DNA of 37,704 nucleotides, taken from an uncultured Oscillospiraceae bacterium. GTDB lineage: Bacteria > Bacillota > Clostridia > Oscillospirales > Oscillospiraceae. This document shows, piece by piece, positions 17,426 to 25,768 of this stretch. The translations under genes and the position numbers were made by a program. A model generated the notes under the pieces. It had not been told where the DNA came from. It was given only the letters and a program-made list of their open reading frames with translations, and did no database searches. The number at the start of each line of letters is the position of its first letter. Within the stretch, counting starts at the first letter, position 1. The stretch lies in assembly GCA_944387845.1 (NCBI GenBank), contig CALXGH010000004.1, positions 1 to 37,704 of the forward strand. Direction: 5' to 3'.

Positions 17426-18376
17426 ATGATAGAAATTGAAAAACCGCGTATTGAATGTATCGAAAATCCAGGTGATGAGTCATATGGTAAGTATGTTGTA
17501 GAACCGCTGGAACGTGGATACGGAACAACACTTGGCAATTCTCTTCGCAGGATTCTTCTTTCCTCCCTCCCCGGAACTGCAGTAACAACGATTAAGATTG
17601 CAGGTATCCAGCATGAGTTTTCGACGATTCCCGGCGTTAAGGAGGATGTAACAGAAATCGTTCTTAACATAAAGGGTATCATAGCAAGGCTCCATTCACA
17701 GGAGACCAAAACAGTTTATATTGAAGCAATGGGCGAAGGGGAAGTAACAGCCGGCGACATTAAGGCTGATGGAGAAGTTGAGATACTCAACCCAGATCTC
17801 CATATAGCTACCCTTGGACCTGACGCGAACCTCAGCATAGAGATGACACTGTCCCACGGCAGAGGATATGTCTCCGCTGAGAGAAATAAACTGCCGCAGC
17901 CTATTATCGGCGTCATTCCTGTTGACTCTATTTACACACCTGTAAAGAAAGTCAACTACACAGTAGAAAATACACGTGTAGGTAACATGACAGATTTTGA
18001 TAAGCTGACAATAGAAGTATGGACAGACAAGACAATCAGCGCTAAAGATGCGCTCAGCCTTGGCGCAAAGATTCTTTGCGACCACTTCATGCTGTTTACT
18101 GATTTGTCTGACTCCATAGGAAGTAAATCTACCGTTGTTGAAAAGACAGAAACTCAGCGTGATAAGATGCTCGACATGACGATTGAAGAACTTGACCTTT
18201 CAGTACGTAGCTTCAACTGTCTGAAGAGAGCAAATATCAATACTGTTGCAGACCTGATCTCAAAGACGGAGGATGAAATGATCAAAGTCAGAAACCTTGG
18301 TCATAAGTCCCTTGAGGAAGTAATCAATAAACTCGCTATGATGGGTCTTTCCCTTGCAAGCGATGACAATAATTAA
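17426..18376 (+). CDS. rpoA: DNA-directed RNA polymerase alpha subunit
   Basis: A 316-residue subunit. The N-terminal dimerization and assembly domain includes [25 protein letters not shown] and [14 protein letters not shown]. The C-terminal domain (about residues 245-310), which contacts UP elements and activators, reads [19 protein letters not shown] and then [20 protein letters not shown] precedes the ATG. The gap from rpsD is 63 bases. Co-transcription with the alpha operon is standard. Confidence 0.99.
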   Translation: MIEIEKPRIECIENPGDESYGKYVVEPLERGYGTTLGNSLRRILLSSLPGTAVTTIKIAGIQHEFSTIPGVKEDVTEIVLNIKGIIARLHSQETKTVYIEAMGEGEVTAGDIKADGEVEILNPDLHIATLGPDANLSIEMTLSHGRGYVSAERNKLPQPIIGVIPVDSIYTPVKKVNYTVENTRVGNMTDFDKLTIEVWTDKTISAKDALSLGAKILCDHFMLFTDLSDSIGSKSTVVEKTETQRDKMLDMTIEELDLSVRSFNCLKRANINTVADLISKTEDEMIKVRNLGHKSLEEVINKLAMMGLSLASDDNN

Positions 18377-18420
18377 GGGAGGCCGACTCCGGCCTGACTC
18401 TGTAAAGGAGGTAAAAAATA

Positions 18421-18762
18421 ATGCCCGGAACACGCAAACTCGGCAAGACAACTGATCAGCGTATGGCTATGCTCAGACAGCAGGTAACAGATTTTCTCGG
18501 TAACGGGAAAATGACAACTACTTACACAAGAGCAAAAGAGATCGCTCCTCTTGCCGAAAACATGATAACATTAGGCAAGAAGAACACTCTTGCAACTTAC
18601 CGTAAGGCTCTCTCTTTCATGACAAGAGAAGATGTTGCCAATAAAGTATTCAAGGAAATTGCTCCTAATTACGCAACACGCAACGGCGGCTATACACGTA
18701 TCACAAAGATCGGTCCACGCCGCGGTGATGCAGCTGAGATGGCTGTTATCGAGCTTGTTTGA
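18421..18762 (+). CDS. rplQ: 50S ribosomal protein L17
   Basis: A 113-residue protein at the tunnel exit. It starts [21 protein letters not shown], contains [22 protein letters not shown] and ends [36 protein letters not shown] precedes the ATG. It is the last gene of the ribosomal cluster; a strong terminator follows. Confidence 0.99.
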   Translation: MPGTRKLGKTTDQRMAMLRQQVTDFLGNGKMTTTYTRAKEIAPLAENMITLGKKNTLATYRKALSFMTREDVANKVFKEIAPNYATRNGGYTRITKIGPRRGDAAEMAVIELV

Positions 18763-18785
18763 TTTTAGTTGCTTATAAAAATTTT

Positions 18786-18821
18786 AACAGCAGTGATCTT
18801 ATGATCACTGCTGTTTTTTTT
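18786..18821 (+). terminator. Rho-independent terminator of the alpha operon
   Basis: AACAGCAGTGATC (18786-18798) pairs perfectly with GATCACTGCTGTT (18803-18815) over a TTAT loop, with an eight-T run at 18814-18821. It ends the 16-kb ribosomal cluster. Confidence 0.95.
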
Positions 18822-18850
18822 GCATATTTTTTCATAGAAAAGACAAAATA
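18822..18850 (+). promoter_or_regulatory. Possible sigma-G-like promoter of spoVAC
   Basis: GCATA (18822-18826) and CAAAATA (18844-18850) are 17 bases apart. They resemble the forespore sigma-G elements (G-ATA and CAT--TA), with one or two mismatches in the -10. spoVA genes are sigma-G-dependent in B. subtilis. The match is by eye only and the region is AT-rich, so confidence is low. Confidence 0.3.
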
Positions 18851-18884
18851 TAGTGAAGGCAAAAGAAAAAGGATGTGCTCAGTT

Positions 18885-19328
18885 ATGAAGATGACTAATA
18901 AACAGTACAATGAATATGTAAAAAAAGTATCGCCAAAGTCTCCTGTGGGTATGAATATGCTAAAGGCTTTTATCTCAGGTGGTATTATATGCTGTATAGG
19001 CCAGGCAATTTTAAACGGCTATCTGTCAACCGGACTAAGTGAGAGCCTGGCGGGTACGGCCACCAGTATAACGCTGATTTTTGCCGGTGCTCTTTTAACC
19101 GGGCTTAAGGTGTACGATAATATAGCCAAATTTGCCGGCGCAGGCACTCTGGTACCAATAACGGGGTTTGCAAACTCAGTTGTGTCTCCGGCCCTAGAAT
19201 TTAAGGCGGAGGGTGTTATAACAGGTACGGCGGCGAAGATGTTTGTCATCGCAGGACCTGTTATAGTGTTTGGCACTGTGGCAAGCGTAATTTACGGCAT
19301 AATACTTGTAGTGTTTAATCTAGTGTAA
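18885..19328 (+). CDS. spoVAC: Stage V sporulation protein AC
   Basis: A 147-residue membrane protein of the SpoVA channel, which moves Ca-dipicolinate into the forespore and out during germination. It opens YNEYVKKVSPKSPVGMNMLKAFISGG and has about four hydrophobic segments; SpoVAC acts as a mechanosensitive channel in B. subtilis. The ATG at 18885 is chosen by the family start; the SD (AAAAGGA) is rather far away. The usual partners spoVAD and spoVAE do not follow: the gene is enclosed by terminators on both sides. Confidence 0.92.
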   Translation: MKMTNKQYNEYVKKVSPKSPVGMNMLKAFISGGIICCIGQAILNGYLSTGLSESLAGTATSITLIFAGALLTGLKVYDNIAKFAGAGTLVPITGFANSVVSPALEFKAEGVITGTAAKMFVIAGPVIVFGTVASVIYGIILVVFNLV

Positions 19329-19329
19329 A

Positions 19330-19357
19330 AAACAGGCAGGATTTTTCCTGCCTGTTT
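19330..19357. terminator. Bidirectional terminator between spoVAC and the AEC transporter
   Basis: AAACAGGCAGGA (19330-19341) pairs with TCCTGCCTGTTT (19346-19357) over TTTT. It is flanked by A and T runs, so it can end both convergent genes. Confidence 0.9.
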
Positions 19358-19373
19358 ATATATTATGTATTTC

Positions 19374-20324
19374 TTAGATTATAGATGTGAGAATAACATA
19401 TAAGAGAGGTATCGTAATGATACACAGAGTGTGGGATATCATAGCCATAGACGCGCCTGTTGATGTATCGCCTCCATAAGCTGCTGGGAAGACAACAGTG
19501 TTAAGACCCAGAGGAGTGCCGAAAGCGAAGAGGGCCAATGTAAGGGTCTTGGGGTCTGTGCCCAGGATCATAAGGAAGCCAATGAAAAATACCGGCAGAA
19601 CGATGAGCCTTAAGAATGTTGCTACATATACTTTCTTGTTTTTCAGAAGTCCCACAACATCGTAGCCACCGATAACAAAGCCTGTGAGAACCATTGCTAC
19701 AGGGCCCATGCAAGCGGAGAGATTGCTTACTGTTGTGTGGAAGAAGCTTGGCATGTAGCTGTCAGCATTGGTGAGGCCAAGGAAAATACCCAGAAGAGTA
19801 GCAAGCATAAATGGATTGCAAAGATTCTGGATAGGGCTCTTCTTTTCACCAGTTTTAGGAATAAGTATTGTAATACCCCATGTGTAAACGGCGATATTCA
19901 GAGGAAGGGTAAAGAGCAAGTAGTCATACAGGAATTCCTGACCTAAAATGGCGGGCACGATAGCGTTACCCATAAAGCCAAAGTTTCCGATGGCCAGAGC
20001 GTATCTGTAGATATTTTTCTTGTACTCTTCCTTTTCAAAAAAGCCGGAGAGCAGGTAGGCCAGTGCAATGGCCACAATTGCGGCAATAACACAGTAGAGC
20101 ATCATTTTATACTGCTGCTTCAGGGAAGCAACGGTACAGTAGCTCATAAATGTGTTGATGATAAGGGATGGAACAAGCACGGAGTTTTCAAGTTTGGATA
20201 GAACTGTTGACGTATTGTCTGGCAGAGCCTTGCGCTTGTTAAGGACAAAGCCAATAACAATACATGAAAACATAACGAGCATTGGTGAGAGCGTAGCAAT
20301 AAACGCGTCTAACACGGAAATCAT
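19374..20324 (-). CDS. AEC-family permease (auxin efflux carrier-like)
   Basis: A 316-residue integral membrane protein with about ten hydrophobic segments in two halves of five, the layout of the bacterial AEC/auxin efflux carrier family. The family-like features are GFVLNKRKALPDNTSTVLSKL at the first loop, IGNFGFMGNAIVPAILG in the first half, and the F-GTPLGLNTVVFPAAYGGD segment in the second half. Bacterial members move malate, malonate or amino acids; the substrate here is unknown. The ATG is preceded by AAAGGA at only one base, so a start slightly downstream is possible. A palindrome lies in its promoter region. Confidence 0.88.
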   Translation of the reverse strand: MISVLDAFIATLSPMLVMFSCIVIGFVLNKRKALPDNTSTVLSKLENSVLVPSLIINTFMSYCTVASLKQQYKMMLYCVIAAIVAIALAYLLSGFFEKEEYKKNIYRYALAIGNFGFMGNAIVPAILGQEFLYDYLLFTLPLNIAVYTWGITILIPKTGEKKSPIQNLCNPFMLATLLGIFLGLTNADSYMPSFFHTTVSNLSACMGPVAMVLTGFVIGGYDVVGLLKNKKVYVATFLRLIVLPVFFIGFLMILGTDPKTLTLALFAFGTPLGLNTVVFPAAYGGDTSTGASMAMISHTLCIITIPLLYVILTSII

Positions 20325-20349
20325 GTCCTTTCTATTTTTTAAAGTCCAC

Positions 20350-20364
20350 GTGGTATATTACCAC
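20350..20364. promoter_or_regulatory. Operator-like inverted repeat upstream of the AEC gene
   Basis: GTGGTA and TACCAC flank a TAT centre, 25 bases from the start of the permease gene and within its likely promoter. The overlapping CCACGTGG adds a second small palindrome. This fits a dimeric repressor site; no regulator gene is adjacent. Confidence 0.4.
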
Positions 20365-20551
20365 ACTGGAAATTAAAAGTATATGTTAAAACTGCTATTT
20401 TTGAGTTTAAATATATAAAAAAAGTTGTCATTGGTACAACAAACGACAAAAAGCGCCGTAGAGATATTTAAGGAACATTTAATAATATTTTAATGATTAT
20501 GTCGAAGTTTGTTAATAATCTTCTGGCTATAATTACACAGGTGATTTAAAA

Positions 20552-21406
20552 ATGAAAAAACTGATGATGTTGTTTGTAATTGCGTTTGCCATGGCGGCAG
20601 TATTTGCAGGCTGTGGCGATGAGGAAGACGAAATAACTGAAAATGAAGAGCCGGGCAGCTGCGCGCCGGAAAGTTATGTTGTAAATATGAAGCTGGACAG
20701 CGATGAAAAGATCCTTACCGGCAGCGTAATTATAACATTTCGAAACAATACCAATGAGACTTTGGAGCAGCTTTGCATAAGAAACTGCACAGAGTTCATA
20801 CCTCTGCCAGTGGAAGAGGAAGAGCCTGAGGAGATTGACGAGGAAACACAGGCAGCTCTTGAAGAGAGTACACTGGGTGGTAAAGATGACGAAGAAGATG
20901 AACAGAATCCGGATGAAGAGGTAGTCGAGGAAGAACCTGAAGAGCCCAGCTCCATAACTGCTGTTCTTATGGCGGAAAAGGGCAAGAAGCTTGAGTACAC
21001 AGTTTCAGAGGACGGCTCTGTGATGTATGTTGATATAACCAAGTACAGCCTTGATCCTGGCAAGAGCATATCTATCGAGGTTGACTTCCAGACGTATATA
21101 CCAAAAGGTAGTGGCGATTTCGGATATAAGGTATCCGGTGATGATGAGACATATAAGCTCTCATGCTGCTTCCCTACGGGATCTGTCTATGATGAGGGCC
21201 AGTGGGACGAGCAGTCTATTGAGGATAGCTATGATGAGATTAAAGATGAGAGTGTAAGCTATACAGTAACACTTGAACTTCCTAAGGGATATTCCGCCGA
21301 GGCAAACGGTACCGTGGATCAGGACGGAAACGTTGTGTATATAAAGGCTAAAAACGCCGGTGAAGCGGCTATCAAAGTTGTAAACGCTGTTGCTGAAGAG
21401 GAATAA
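20552..21406 (+). CDS. Lipoprotein resembling the N-terminal domain of M1 aminopeptidases
   Basis: A 284-residue secreted lipoprotein. Its signal peptide ends in the lipobox VFAGC with the lipidated C21. Residues 40-80 (YVVNMKLDSDEKILTGSVIITFRNNT in part) and 170-250 (FPTGSVYDEGQWDE, then YTVTLELPKGYSAEANG) look like the beta-sandwich N-domain of M1 peptidases. There is no HExxH zinc site and no catalytic domain, and none follows before greA. A very acidic insertion fills about residues 88-132. AGGTGA precedes the ATG. Function unknown; a surface binding role is a guess. Confidence 0.7.
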   Translation: MKKLMMLFVIAFAMAAVFAGCGDEEDEITENEEPGSCAPESYVVNMKLDSDEKILTGSVIITFRNNTNETLEQLCIRNCTEFIPLPVEEEEPEEIDEETQAALEESTLGGKDDEEDEQNPDEEVVEEEPEEPSSITAVLMAEKGKKLEYTVSEDGSVMYVDITKYSLDPGKSISIEVDFQTYIPKGSGDFGYKVSGDDETYKLSCCFPTGSVYDEGQWDEQSIEDSYDEIKDESVSYTVTLELPKGYSAEANGTVDQDGNVVYIKAKNAGEAAIKVVNAVAEEE

Positions 21407-21521
21407 TAACTGCAGCCAATTAGCCTTTCGGCTTTTGCAGGGATGCAGTCAGGCATATAGACTTTAAATCTGAAAAGTCTTAAGGTTTGCATCGAAATAA
21501 GAAAAGTTAGATTAAAAGAGA

Positions 21522-21554
21522 ATCCCCGTCTGTCTATTTTGGACAGGCGGGGAT
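21522..21554 (-). terminator. Terminator of greA (possibly bidirectional)
   Basis: ATCCCCGTCTGTC (21522-21534) and GACAGGCGGGGAT (21542-21554) pair over a short loop with one G-U. On the minus strand a T-rich TCTCTTTT follows, consistent with ending greA. The plus-strand flank has no T-run, so ending the lipoprotein transcript is less sure. The remaining 21407-21521 holds no gene; a weak AGACTTT/AAAGTCT hairpin is near 21457-21480. Confidence 0.75.
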
Positions 21555-21632
21555 AATGCTTGTATAATTTTGTAAAAAGGCTGTAGCTTGCAAAAGACTG
21601 TGAAAATCGCCGGAAATTAAGCGACGATCAGG

Positions 21633-22136
21633 TTAATACTGGAGTATAGGGGCGGAGCCGTCATCCTCTGTTTTTGTTATGGATTTTATTACAGCGGTGT
21701 AGCTGAAATCCTCACTCATTTTCACAGTTATACTGTCGCCAACTTTTTTACCAAGAACAGCGACACCCAGAGGGGCTTCTTTGCTTATAAGACCTTTTAA
21801 AGGGTCGCATCTTATAGTAGTAACAACCTGAATAACTTCTGTCTCACTATCCTCCGGCATAAACAGCTCAACTTTATCGAAAAGGCCCACTTCATCCTGA
21901 GCGGACCGATCCTCAATGACCTTTGCTGAGGAAATCATTTTTTCCAGGTAGCGCACACGGCTTTTGTTCCTGTTTAAAGCCTGTTTTGCAGCTTTGTACT
22001 CAAAATTTTCCGATAGGTCTCCAAAGGCCCTTGTGCGTTTTACCTCCTCTAGAAGCTCCGGCATCAGGCGGTTTTTCCTGTCAGAGAGTTCATCTTTCAT
22101 TTTTTTAATATCAAGAGACGTAAGTTCATCGTTCAT
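21633..22136 (-). CDS. greA: Transcription elongation factor GreA/GreB family
   Basis: A 167-residue factor that enters the secondary channel of RNA polymerase and triggers transcript cleavage in stalled complexes. The N-terminal coiled coil contains the family signature GDLSENFEYKAAK with the tip acidic residues, followed by the C-terminal FKBP-like domain (PLGVAVLGKKVGD). The ATG at 22136 follows AGAGGTG at good spacing; a GTG nine bases upstream falls in that SD and is rejected. It is a single gene with its own promoter and terminator. It is slightly longer than usual GreA and could be a paralog, as I cannot see the rest of the genome. Confidence 0.93.
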   Translation of the reverse strand: MNDELTSLDIKKMKDELSDRKNRLMPELLEEVKRTRAFGDLSENFEYKAAKQALNRNKSRVRYLEKMISSAKVIEDRSAQDEVGLFDKVELFMPEDSETEVIQVVTTIRCDPLKGLISKEAPLGVAVLGKKVGDSITVKMSEDFSYTAVIKSITKTEDDGSAPILQY

Positions 22137-22169
22137 TTCTGGCACCTCTGTTTGTTTTTTACAAACACT

Positions 22170-22198
22170 ATTATAATATTATCGTCGGCTCTTTTCAA
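22170..22198 (-). promoter_or_regulatory. Sigma-A promoter of greA
   Basis: On the minus strand TTGAAA (22198-22193) and a perfect TATAAT (22175-22170) are 17 bases apart, 34 bases before the greA start. Confidence 0.8.
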
Positions 22199-22321
22199 AA
22201 TATTTTCGGTATGATAAAATATTCGGAAATATGGAGAAGCCGATGTTTTTTTCTAAGGTATATGATAAACTATATATAAAAGAACTGACTGACAAAAATA
22301 TTTTCTGCATCAGGAGGCACA

Positions 22322-23203
22322 ATGAAAAATATTATGGGCGGGCGTAGAACAATAAAGAATTTCTTGCTTCTTTTAGGCGGCGTAATGCTTTACGCATTGG
22401 CGCTGAACCTCTTTCTGGCAAAGAACAATCTTGTAGCCGGCGGTCTGTCAGGTATCGCAACGGCTCTAAGCACGATAGTACCTCTGAAAATATCAGAGCT
22501 GATTTTTATAATGAATGTACCTCTTTTGATAATAAGCCTGTTTATAAAAGGGAAAGAGTTTACATTTAACACAATCATTGGCTCTACGCTATATACATTG
22601 GCGGTAGAGGTTACATCATATCTGCCGGTAATGACAAATGATCCCCTTGTAGCCACCGCATACGGCGGCGCCATGTTCGGTATGGGCACAACTCTTCTTG
22701 TAATGGGCAACGCTTCCAGCGGTGGTACGGATATAATAATAAGGATAGTCAACACGTATTTCCCACAGGTAAGTATTGGCAGAGCGGGAATGTTTGTTGA
22801 CGGTGCAGCGGTTGTATTCGCCATGGTAGTATACGGAAATATTGAAGTAGGTCTGTACGCTATTTTGACTATTTCTATAAGCTCTCTGGTGGCCGATAAG
22901 TTGCTCCTCGGCTTTGACAAGGCTACTTTCTGCCTTATTGTTACAGACAAAGATTCCAAAGAGATTGCCGATCAGATAATGCAGAGGCTGCAGCGCTCCG
23001 TAACAGAGTTTAAGGGCAAGGGAATGTATACGGACACAGAGAAAAATATACTGTTTTCCGTTATGAAGCCTGCGGAGGTTCCGAAAATGAAGCGGTTTTT
23101 AGGGGAGATAGACCCTAAGGCCTTTGTAATAGTTATGCCAGCTAGCGAGGTGTTGGGTGAAGGATTCAAAGAGTCCTGGATGCCCGCATCCAAGCTGCCA
23201 TAA
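22322..23203 (+). CDS. YitT-family membrane protein (DUF161 with C-terminal DUF2179)
   Basis: A 293-residue protein. The N-terminal two thirds hold about five to six hydrophobic segments with the family-like ALNLFLAKNNLVAGGLSGIA and GASSGGTDI-like stretch (NASSGGTDIIIRI). The C-terminal soluble domain, from about residue 200, is DUF2179 (KGKGMYTDTEKNILFSVMKP). Members are widespread in Firmicutes and of unknown function; transport is assumed. AGGAGGC precedes the ATG. It lies alone between greA and a terminator. Confidence 0.9.
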   Translation: MKNIMGGRRTIKNFLLLLGGVMLYALALNLFLAKNNLVAGGLSGIATALSTIVPLKISELIFIMNVPLLIISLFIKGKEFTFNTIIGSTLYTLAVEVTSYLPVMTNDPLVATAYGGAMFGMGTTLLVMGNASSGGTDIIIRIVNTYFPQVSIGRAGMFVDGAAVVFAMVVYGNIEVGLYAILTISISSLVADKLLLGFDKATFCLIVTDKDSKEIADQIMQRLQRSVTEFKGKGMYTDTEKNILFSVMKPAEVPKMKRFLGEIDPKAFVIVMPASEVLGEGFKESWMPASKLP

Positions 23204-23220
23204 GAAGTGATTAAATAGTG

Positions 23221-23256
23221 AAAGTCCCGGCAGGATAAATCCTGTCGGGGCTTTTG
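23221..23256. terminator. Bidirectional terminator after the YitT gene
   Basis: A stem around CCCGGCAGGA and TCCTGTCGGGG, extended by AAAG/CTTTT, over a TAAA loop. Both flanks suit termination, serving the YitT gene and the convergent AbrB-like gene. Confidence 0.85.
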
Positions 23257-23267
23257 TTATTATCACG

Positions 23268-23507
23268 CTATTTTTTAAGTTCTTCCAGACAATTGGCGCA
23301 AATGCTTTTGCCCTTGAAATTTTGTATATCCTGTCTGCTCCCACAAAAGACACAGGTTTGGGAATACTTCTGCATGACGATCTTTTCTCCGCTCAAGTAT
23401 ATCTCAAGAGCGTCTTTTTCATCTATCCCCAGGGACCGTCGCAGCTCTATTGGGAGAACTATTCGACCTAATTCGTCGACGCGTCGTACTATACCAGTAG
23501 ACTTCAT
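23268..23507 (-). CDS. AbrB/SpoVT-family transition-state regulator with zinc ribbon
   Basis: A 79-residue DNA-binding protein. Residues 1-50 (MKSTGIVRRVDELGRIVLPIELRRSLGI, continuing to DALEIYLSGEKIVMQKY) match the AbrB swapped-hairpin domain almost word for word with B. subtilis AbrB. In place of the AbrB C-terminal domain it has C52-x2-C55 and C70-x2-C73, a probable zinc ribbon. The ATG at 23507 matches the family start; upstream in-frame codons are rejected. AbrB proteins repress post-exponential and sporulation genes, which fits a spore former. Confidence 0.92.
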   Translation of the reverse strand: MKSTGIVRRVDELGRIVLPIELRRSLGIDEKDALEIYLSGEKIVMQKYSQTCVFCGSRQDIQNFKGKSICANCLEELKK

Positions 23508-23645
23508 ATTTGCCCGCCTTTCTCCATAAGCAGCCGCAACCCACATAAAAACGGCTGTAAAATCATAAACCTCTATCTGATTATATTATAGATTCCAGGC
23601 AAATATTTTGTCAATATACATTGGAAATTGTAACATTTAGACCCA

Positions 23646-25343
23646 TTACATCTGTTCTGGAGCCTGAACGCCGATAATATCCAGGCAGACTTTTATTGTC
23701 TGTCTTGCGGTGTCGGCAAGTTTCAGTCTTGCGCCTATAACATCCGGAGCTTCGCCTTTTATGCGGCAGGTGTTATAGAATTTATGGAACTTTGAAGCAA
23801 GGTCGATAACATACCTGTTTATTCTGGATGGGTCGTAGTCCTTTGCGGCCAGTCTTATCTCGTCCGGCAGAAGAGAGATCTGCTTGATGAGGTCCTTTTC
23901 CTCAGATGATTTCAGAAGACCCATATCCACATCGTCAGCAGCAGGAACAGCATGTCCATCCTGGGCAAGAATTTTAATAAGAGAGCAGATCCTTGCATGG
24001 GCGTACTGTACATAGTAGACCGGGTTTTCACTGTCCTGGCGGATGGCCAGATCCAGGTCGAACTCAAGATGTGTGTCAGGTTTTGCGTTAAAGAAGAAAC
24101 GGCATGCGTCAACGCTGATTTCGTCAAGAAGGTCATTTAATGTCAGCGCTTTACCAGTTCTCTTTGAGACTTTGATGGTCTCGCCGTTTCTCACAAGACG
24201 GACCATCTGCATAATGAGGAAGTCCAGCTTGCTCTTGTCTATACCCAGGCACTCGGCGCCCATAGTGGCCTTGAAGCGTATGGAATGGCCGTGGTGGTCG
24301 GCGCCCCATACATCGATTACACGGTCAAATTTACGCTCTACGAACTTGTTTCTGTGATAAGCTATATCAACTGCGTAATAGGTGTAAAATCCGTTAGAGC
24401 GGCGAAGAACCTCGTCCTTGTCAGCGCCAAGGGCTGTGTTTTTCAGCCAAAGGGCGCCGTCCTTTTCATATGTGAGGCCGCCCTCTGTGAGAAGATCCAC
24501 AGTCTCTTTTACATAGCCGCTTTTGTGGAGGCTGCTTTCAAGGAACCAGTTGTCAAAATTGATTCTATACCGCTCAAGATGTTTTTTCATAAGAGCGATG
24601 TTTCTGGGCAGAGCGAAGTCTACAAAGGCCTTTTCACGTTCCTCGGCGCCCATGTTTACATACTTGTCGCCGTGCTCGTCATAGATTATTTTTGCAAGCT
24701 CTTTTATATCATCGCCGTGGTAGCCGTTGTCAGGAAATTCAACAGCGTCCTCACCAAGACAGAGCTGGAGATATCTTGCCTCAATACTTTTTCCGAAGAG
24801 GTCTACCTGGTTACCGGCGTCATTTACATAGAACTCACGGGTAACATCGTAGCCTGCTTTTGTGAGAACAGATGAGAGCGTGTCGCCAAGAACGCCGCCT
24901 CTGGCGTTTCCTATTGTCATGGGGCCGGTGGGGTTGGCAGAAACAAATTCCACCATGACTTTTTCGCCTTTGCCGACTTCAATGTCGCCGTATCTGGAAC
25001 CCTCAGACTCAACAGTTTTTATTACCTCTCTATACCAATTTTCTGAGAGGGTGAAGTTTAAAAATCCCGCACCGGCAATCTGGCAGGAGGCAAAATAGCT
25101 GCCCTCAAGGTCCAGATTCTCCAAAAGTGCCTCAGCAATCTTTCTCGGCGCCATTTTCATCTCTTTTGCTGATGCCATTGCGTAACCGCAGGCATAGTCC
25201 CCATGAGATGGGTCCTTTGGTATCTCCACATTTCCCCGGAGAGTAGCCCCGGAAGGCAGGGTGCCGACCTGGGCAGCCTTTTTGTAGGCGGCCCTTACAA
25301 GTGAGTCTATCTGTATTTTCGCTTTTTCTATCAGGTTAGCCAT
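23646..25343 (-). CDS. argS: Arginyl-tRNA synthetase
   Basis: A 565-residue class I synthetase. The N-terminal Add-1 domain occupies about 1-110. FVSANPTGPMTIGNARGG (134-150) is the HIGH region, but it reads TIGN instead of the usual HxGH/HxGN. REFYVNDAGNQ follows, and VSKRTGK matches the KMSKS loop. The C-terminal anticodon-binding domain ends FYNTCRIKGE and VCLDIIGVQAPEQM. The ATG at 25343 has AAAGGA nine bases upstream and is preferred to a TTG three codons earlier. It is the last gene of the murI-DUF1934-argS group. Confidence 0.97.
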   Translation of the reverse strand: MANLIEKAKIQIDSLVRAAYKKAAQVGTLPSGATLRGNVEIPKDPSHGDYACGYAMASAKEMKMAPRKIAEALLENLDLEGSYFASCQIAGAGFLNFTLSENWYREVIKTVESEGSRYGDIEVGKGEKVMVEFVSANPTGPMTIGNARGGVLGDTLSSVLTKAGYDVTREFYVNDAGNQVDLFGKSIEARYLQLCLGEDAVEFPDNGYHGDDIKELAKIIYDEHGDKYVNMGAEEREKAFVDFALPRNIALMKKHLERYRINFDNWFLESSLHKSGYVKETVDLLTEGGLTYEKDGALWLKNTALGADKDEVLRRSNGFYTYYAVDIAYHRNKFVERKFDRVIDVWGADHHGHSIRFKATMGAECLGIDKSKLDFLIMQMVRLVRNGETIKVSKRTGKALTLNDLLDEISVDACRFFFNAKPDTHLEFDLDLAIRQDSENPVYYVQYAHARICSLIKILAQDGHAVPAADDVDMGLLKSSEEKDLIKQISLLPDEIRLAAKDYDPSRINRYVIDLASKFHKFYNTCRIKGEAPDVIGARLKLADTARQTIKVCLDIIGVQAPEQM

Positions 25344-25356
25344 AAAACTCAATCCT

Positions 25357-25764
25357 TTACATTTTGCTTATCTTCAGTAGAAGTATGTTTTTTCCTGTTT
25401 TTTCACCGTTTATAAATATATCGTACTCAAGGCTCAGGGTGCCACCGAATTTTGATAGGCAGGCTGTCATGGATAAGGCTTCAGCGGCCATTTCCGTGAC
25501 CCCATAAGGAGTCTTATACAAAAAAGGTATACGCGCTCCGGCCTTTAAAGTAATTTTTCCCGATACATTACCCTCGCGCCTTATTATTACGGTTTCCGGG
25601 GTTATCTGTATCCGGGTTTTTGTTATGCCCATTTCGGAGCTTTCCGGCTCCAGATAAGATATGCGTGTATCTGATTCTGTAAAAATATAGCGGCCGGATA
25701 CATCGTATTTTATGTTCTGCTCCCCATTCTGGGAGGATGATACAGAGATTAATACATCGGTCAT
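25357..25764 (-). CDS. DUF1934-family beta-barrel protein (YwiB-like)
   Basis: A 135-residue soluble protein of alternating beta strands, matching DUF1934 in length, in the typical TDVLISVSSSQ start and in its GVTEMAAEALSM segment. In B. subtilis the homolog ywiB also sits directly upstream of argS, which supports the call. Function unknown. The ATG at 25764 has GAGG about ten bases upstream. It lies four bases after murI and 13 bases before argS, so all three are probably one operon. Confidence 0.85.
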   Translation of the reverse strand: MTDVLISVSSSQNGEQNIKYDVSGRYIFTESDTRISYLEPESSEMGITKTRIQITPETVIIRREGNVSGKITLKAGARIPFLYKTPYGVTEMAAEALSMTACLSKFGGTLSLEYDIFINGEKTGKNILLLKISKM

Positions 25765-25768
25765 GGAA

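Noticed and set aside
21407..21521. Search for a frameshifted M1 catalytic domain after the lipoprotein
   Set aside because: No HExxH-type sequence or long frame exists in any frame before the greA terminator.
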